Shown here: piece by piece, positions 63,041-64,000 of the stretch
How positions within the stretch are numbered: position 1 is the stretch's first letter
Layout: every line of letters starts with the position of its first letter
Source: Sphingobacteriales bacterium 44-61
GTDB lineage: Bacteria; Bacteroidota; Bacteroidia; Chitinophagales; Chitinophagaceae
Reading direction: 5' to 3'
Length of the DNA: 64,000 nt
Assembly (NCBI GenBank): GCA_001898405.1
Contig: MKTW01000011.1
Span: 68,801-132,800, forward strand
Position numbers and translations under genes: made by a program
Notes under the pieces: model-generated
The model's input: the letters and a program-made list of their open reading frames with translations, nothing else
The model's database searches: none
Told to the model about the DNA's origin: nothing

Positions 63041-64000
63041 ATGAAAAAGTTACCGATATATTGGATAGCAGTCCTGATGATTGCCTTCTCATCGCTGTCC
63101 TGTAAAAAATTTCTTGACAAAACACCGCTGGATGCGGCTTCCTCTGAAACCTTCTGGGCAACGCCCGACCAGGCAAAGATGTGGGTGAACAACCTGTATA
63201 ATGCATTGGGCGGCGTGGAGGAATCCATTTATGAAGCGTTTAGCGATAATGCCTATGGCCGTGCAGGCAATGGCGCCAACAATATCGCCAATGGCGCTTA
63301 TGAAACGATCGATTCCCGCGTTGCCACAGAATGGAACTATCGTTATATCCGCTTGTGCCTGGAGTTTTTTCAGAATATCGACCGCGTACCGAATCTTGCC
63401 CAGGCCGATAAGGACCAGCTTTCAGGCCAGGTAAGATTCATACTCGCGTACCGATATTATAAAATGATGACCTTCTTCCGCGATATCCCCCTGGTAACTT
63501 CTCCTTTACCGGTGGAAGATGCGGATATGGAAAAATCAAGCAAAGCGAAAGTGCTGGCTTATGTACTGGACCAATTGGACCAGGCCATTGCCGAATTGCC
63601 CAATACATGGGCGGCGGCTGCAGACAACGGCCGCGCTAACAAAGGAGCAGCACTGGCATTGAAAGCAAGAGTTTTGCTATACAATGATAAATGGGCAGAA
63701 GCCGCAACCACGGCTAAACAGATCATGGATATGAACATTTATCAGTTACATCCCAAATTCAATGAACTGTTTATTTCTTCTTTCAATAATAAAACAAAAG
63801 AAGTGATCCTGGCCAAACAGTATGCAGATGTTGCCAATACACACGATATCTATCTCAGGTACGGTCCGGTGCAAATGAATGGACAATCGCTCATTCTCCC
63901 AACTGCAGAACTGGAAGCGGCCTTTGAGCAAGAAGATGGCTTGCCCAAGGATGAATCACCGCTGTATGATCCAACACATCCTTATGATCATAAGGACCCC
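63041..64000 (+). CDS. susD: SusD/RagB-family lipoprotein, 5' part (cut by window end)
   Basis: Start ATG at 63041; 320 codons are present and the gene runs past the window. Lipobox SSLSC (Cys about 21) followed by KKFLDKTPLDAASSETFW. Characteristic SusD parts seen: NNLYNALGGVEESIYEAFSD, the TPR-like LSGQVRFILAYRYYKMMTFF and ANKGAALALKARVLLYNDKW. It pairs with the SusC gene 9 bases upstream. The last third, with the R-x-x-E-x-x-x-E-G signature, is outside the window. Confidence 0.93.
   Translation, partial: MKKLPIYWIAVLMIAFSSLSCKKFLDKTPLDAASSETFWATPDQAKMWVNNLYNALGGVEESIYEAFSDNAYGRAGNGANNIANGAYETIDSRVATEWNYRYIRLCLEFFQNIDRVPNLAQADKDQLSGQVRFILAYRYYKMMTFFRDIPLVTSPLPVEDADMEKSSKAKVLAYVLDQLDQAIAELPNTWAAAADNGRANKGAALALKARVLLYNDKWAEAATTAKQIMDMNIYQLHPKFNELFISSFNNKTKEVILAKQYADVANTHDIYLRYGPVQMNGQSLILPTAELEAAFEQEDGLPKDESPLYDPTHPYDHKDP

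Noticed and set aside
1-64000. Search for tRNA, rRNA, CRISPR, IS or phage genes
   Set aside because: No clover-leaf, ribosomal core, spaced direct repeat array, transposase or integrase motif was seen in any open frame.

Overview
The window looks like chromosome from a soil-type member of the Bacteroidota, most likely family Chitinophagaceae. Three SusC/SusD pairs, lipoproteins with a Cys-Lys-Lys start, DUF6377- and HTCS-type regulators, large TonB receptors with carboxypeptidase-like N-domains, and promoters of the TAnnTTTG type all fit this. No rRNA, tRNA, insertion sequence, phage or CRISPR array was seen.

Layout. (1) 1-15.3 kb: a polysaccharide utilisation locus. A DUF6377 regulator (3' end only) is followed by a GH31 alpha-glucosidase, SusC, SusD, SusE and a GH13 amylase lipoprotein, i.e. 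a starch-type Sus system. After a small PHA-granule-type protein come a GH53 galactanase lipoprotein and a 1140-residue GH2-GH53 fusion, so the second half points to beta-1,4-galactan. (2) 15.4-34.0 kb: housekeeping and envelope genes: a SWIB protein with a histone H1-like tail, a BamA-type barrel with an unusual kinase-like N-terminal region, a START protein, an S41 peptidase, a propeller lipoprotein, a second small BamA-like barrel, several hypothetical exported proteins, a nucleosidase, a probable GNAT toxin-antitoxin pair, an amidohydrolase, xseA-xseB and a trypsin-like exported protease. (3) 34.0-42.0 kb: a small Rossmann fragment, a LacI regulator, an outer-membrane TonB receptor with a histidine kinase that has no partner, a decayed arsM/metallophosphoesterase chimera, and a cellobiose-2-epimerase-like AGE enzyme. 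(4) 42.0-55.1 kb: a second utilisation locus, with an HTCS-like sensor split into separate kinase and regulator genes, divergent from SusC, SusD, GH43, a GH5-like enzyme and a GH43/Asp-box double propeller; the likely substrate is a pentose-containing hemicellulose or arabinan. (5) 55.2-58.7 kb: a four-repeat membrane protein, a PepSY-like protein, a MocR regulator and a GNAT-like protein. (6) 58.9-64.0 kb: a third locus: a DapA/NanA-family aldolase, SusC and the start of SusD, cut by the window end.

The genes mainly describe an organism that senses, binds, imports and breaks down plant glycans. The items most worth a second look are the kinase-like/BamA fusion, the GH2-GH53 fusion, the arsM/phosphoesterase deletion scar, the GNAT toxin-antitoxin pair, and several unexplained intergenic structures (an interlocking inverted repeat at 15.9-16.1 kb, a 21-bp perfect hairpin at 26.9 kb, and GTACAG-type sites around the MocR gene). 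All functional calls come from reading the translations; no database search was run.
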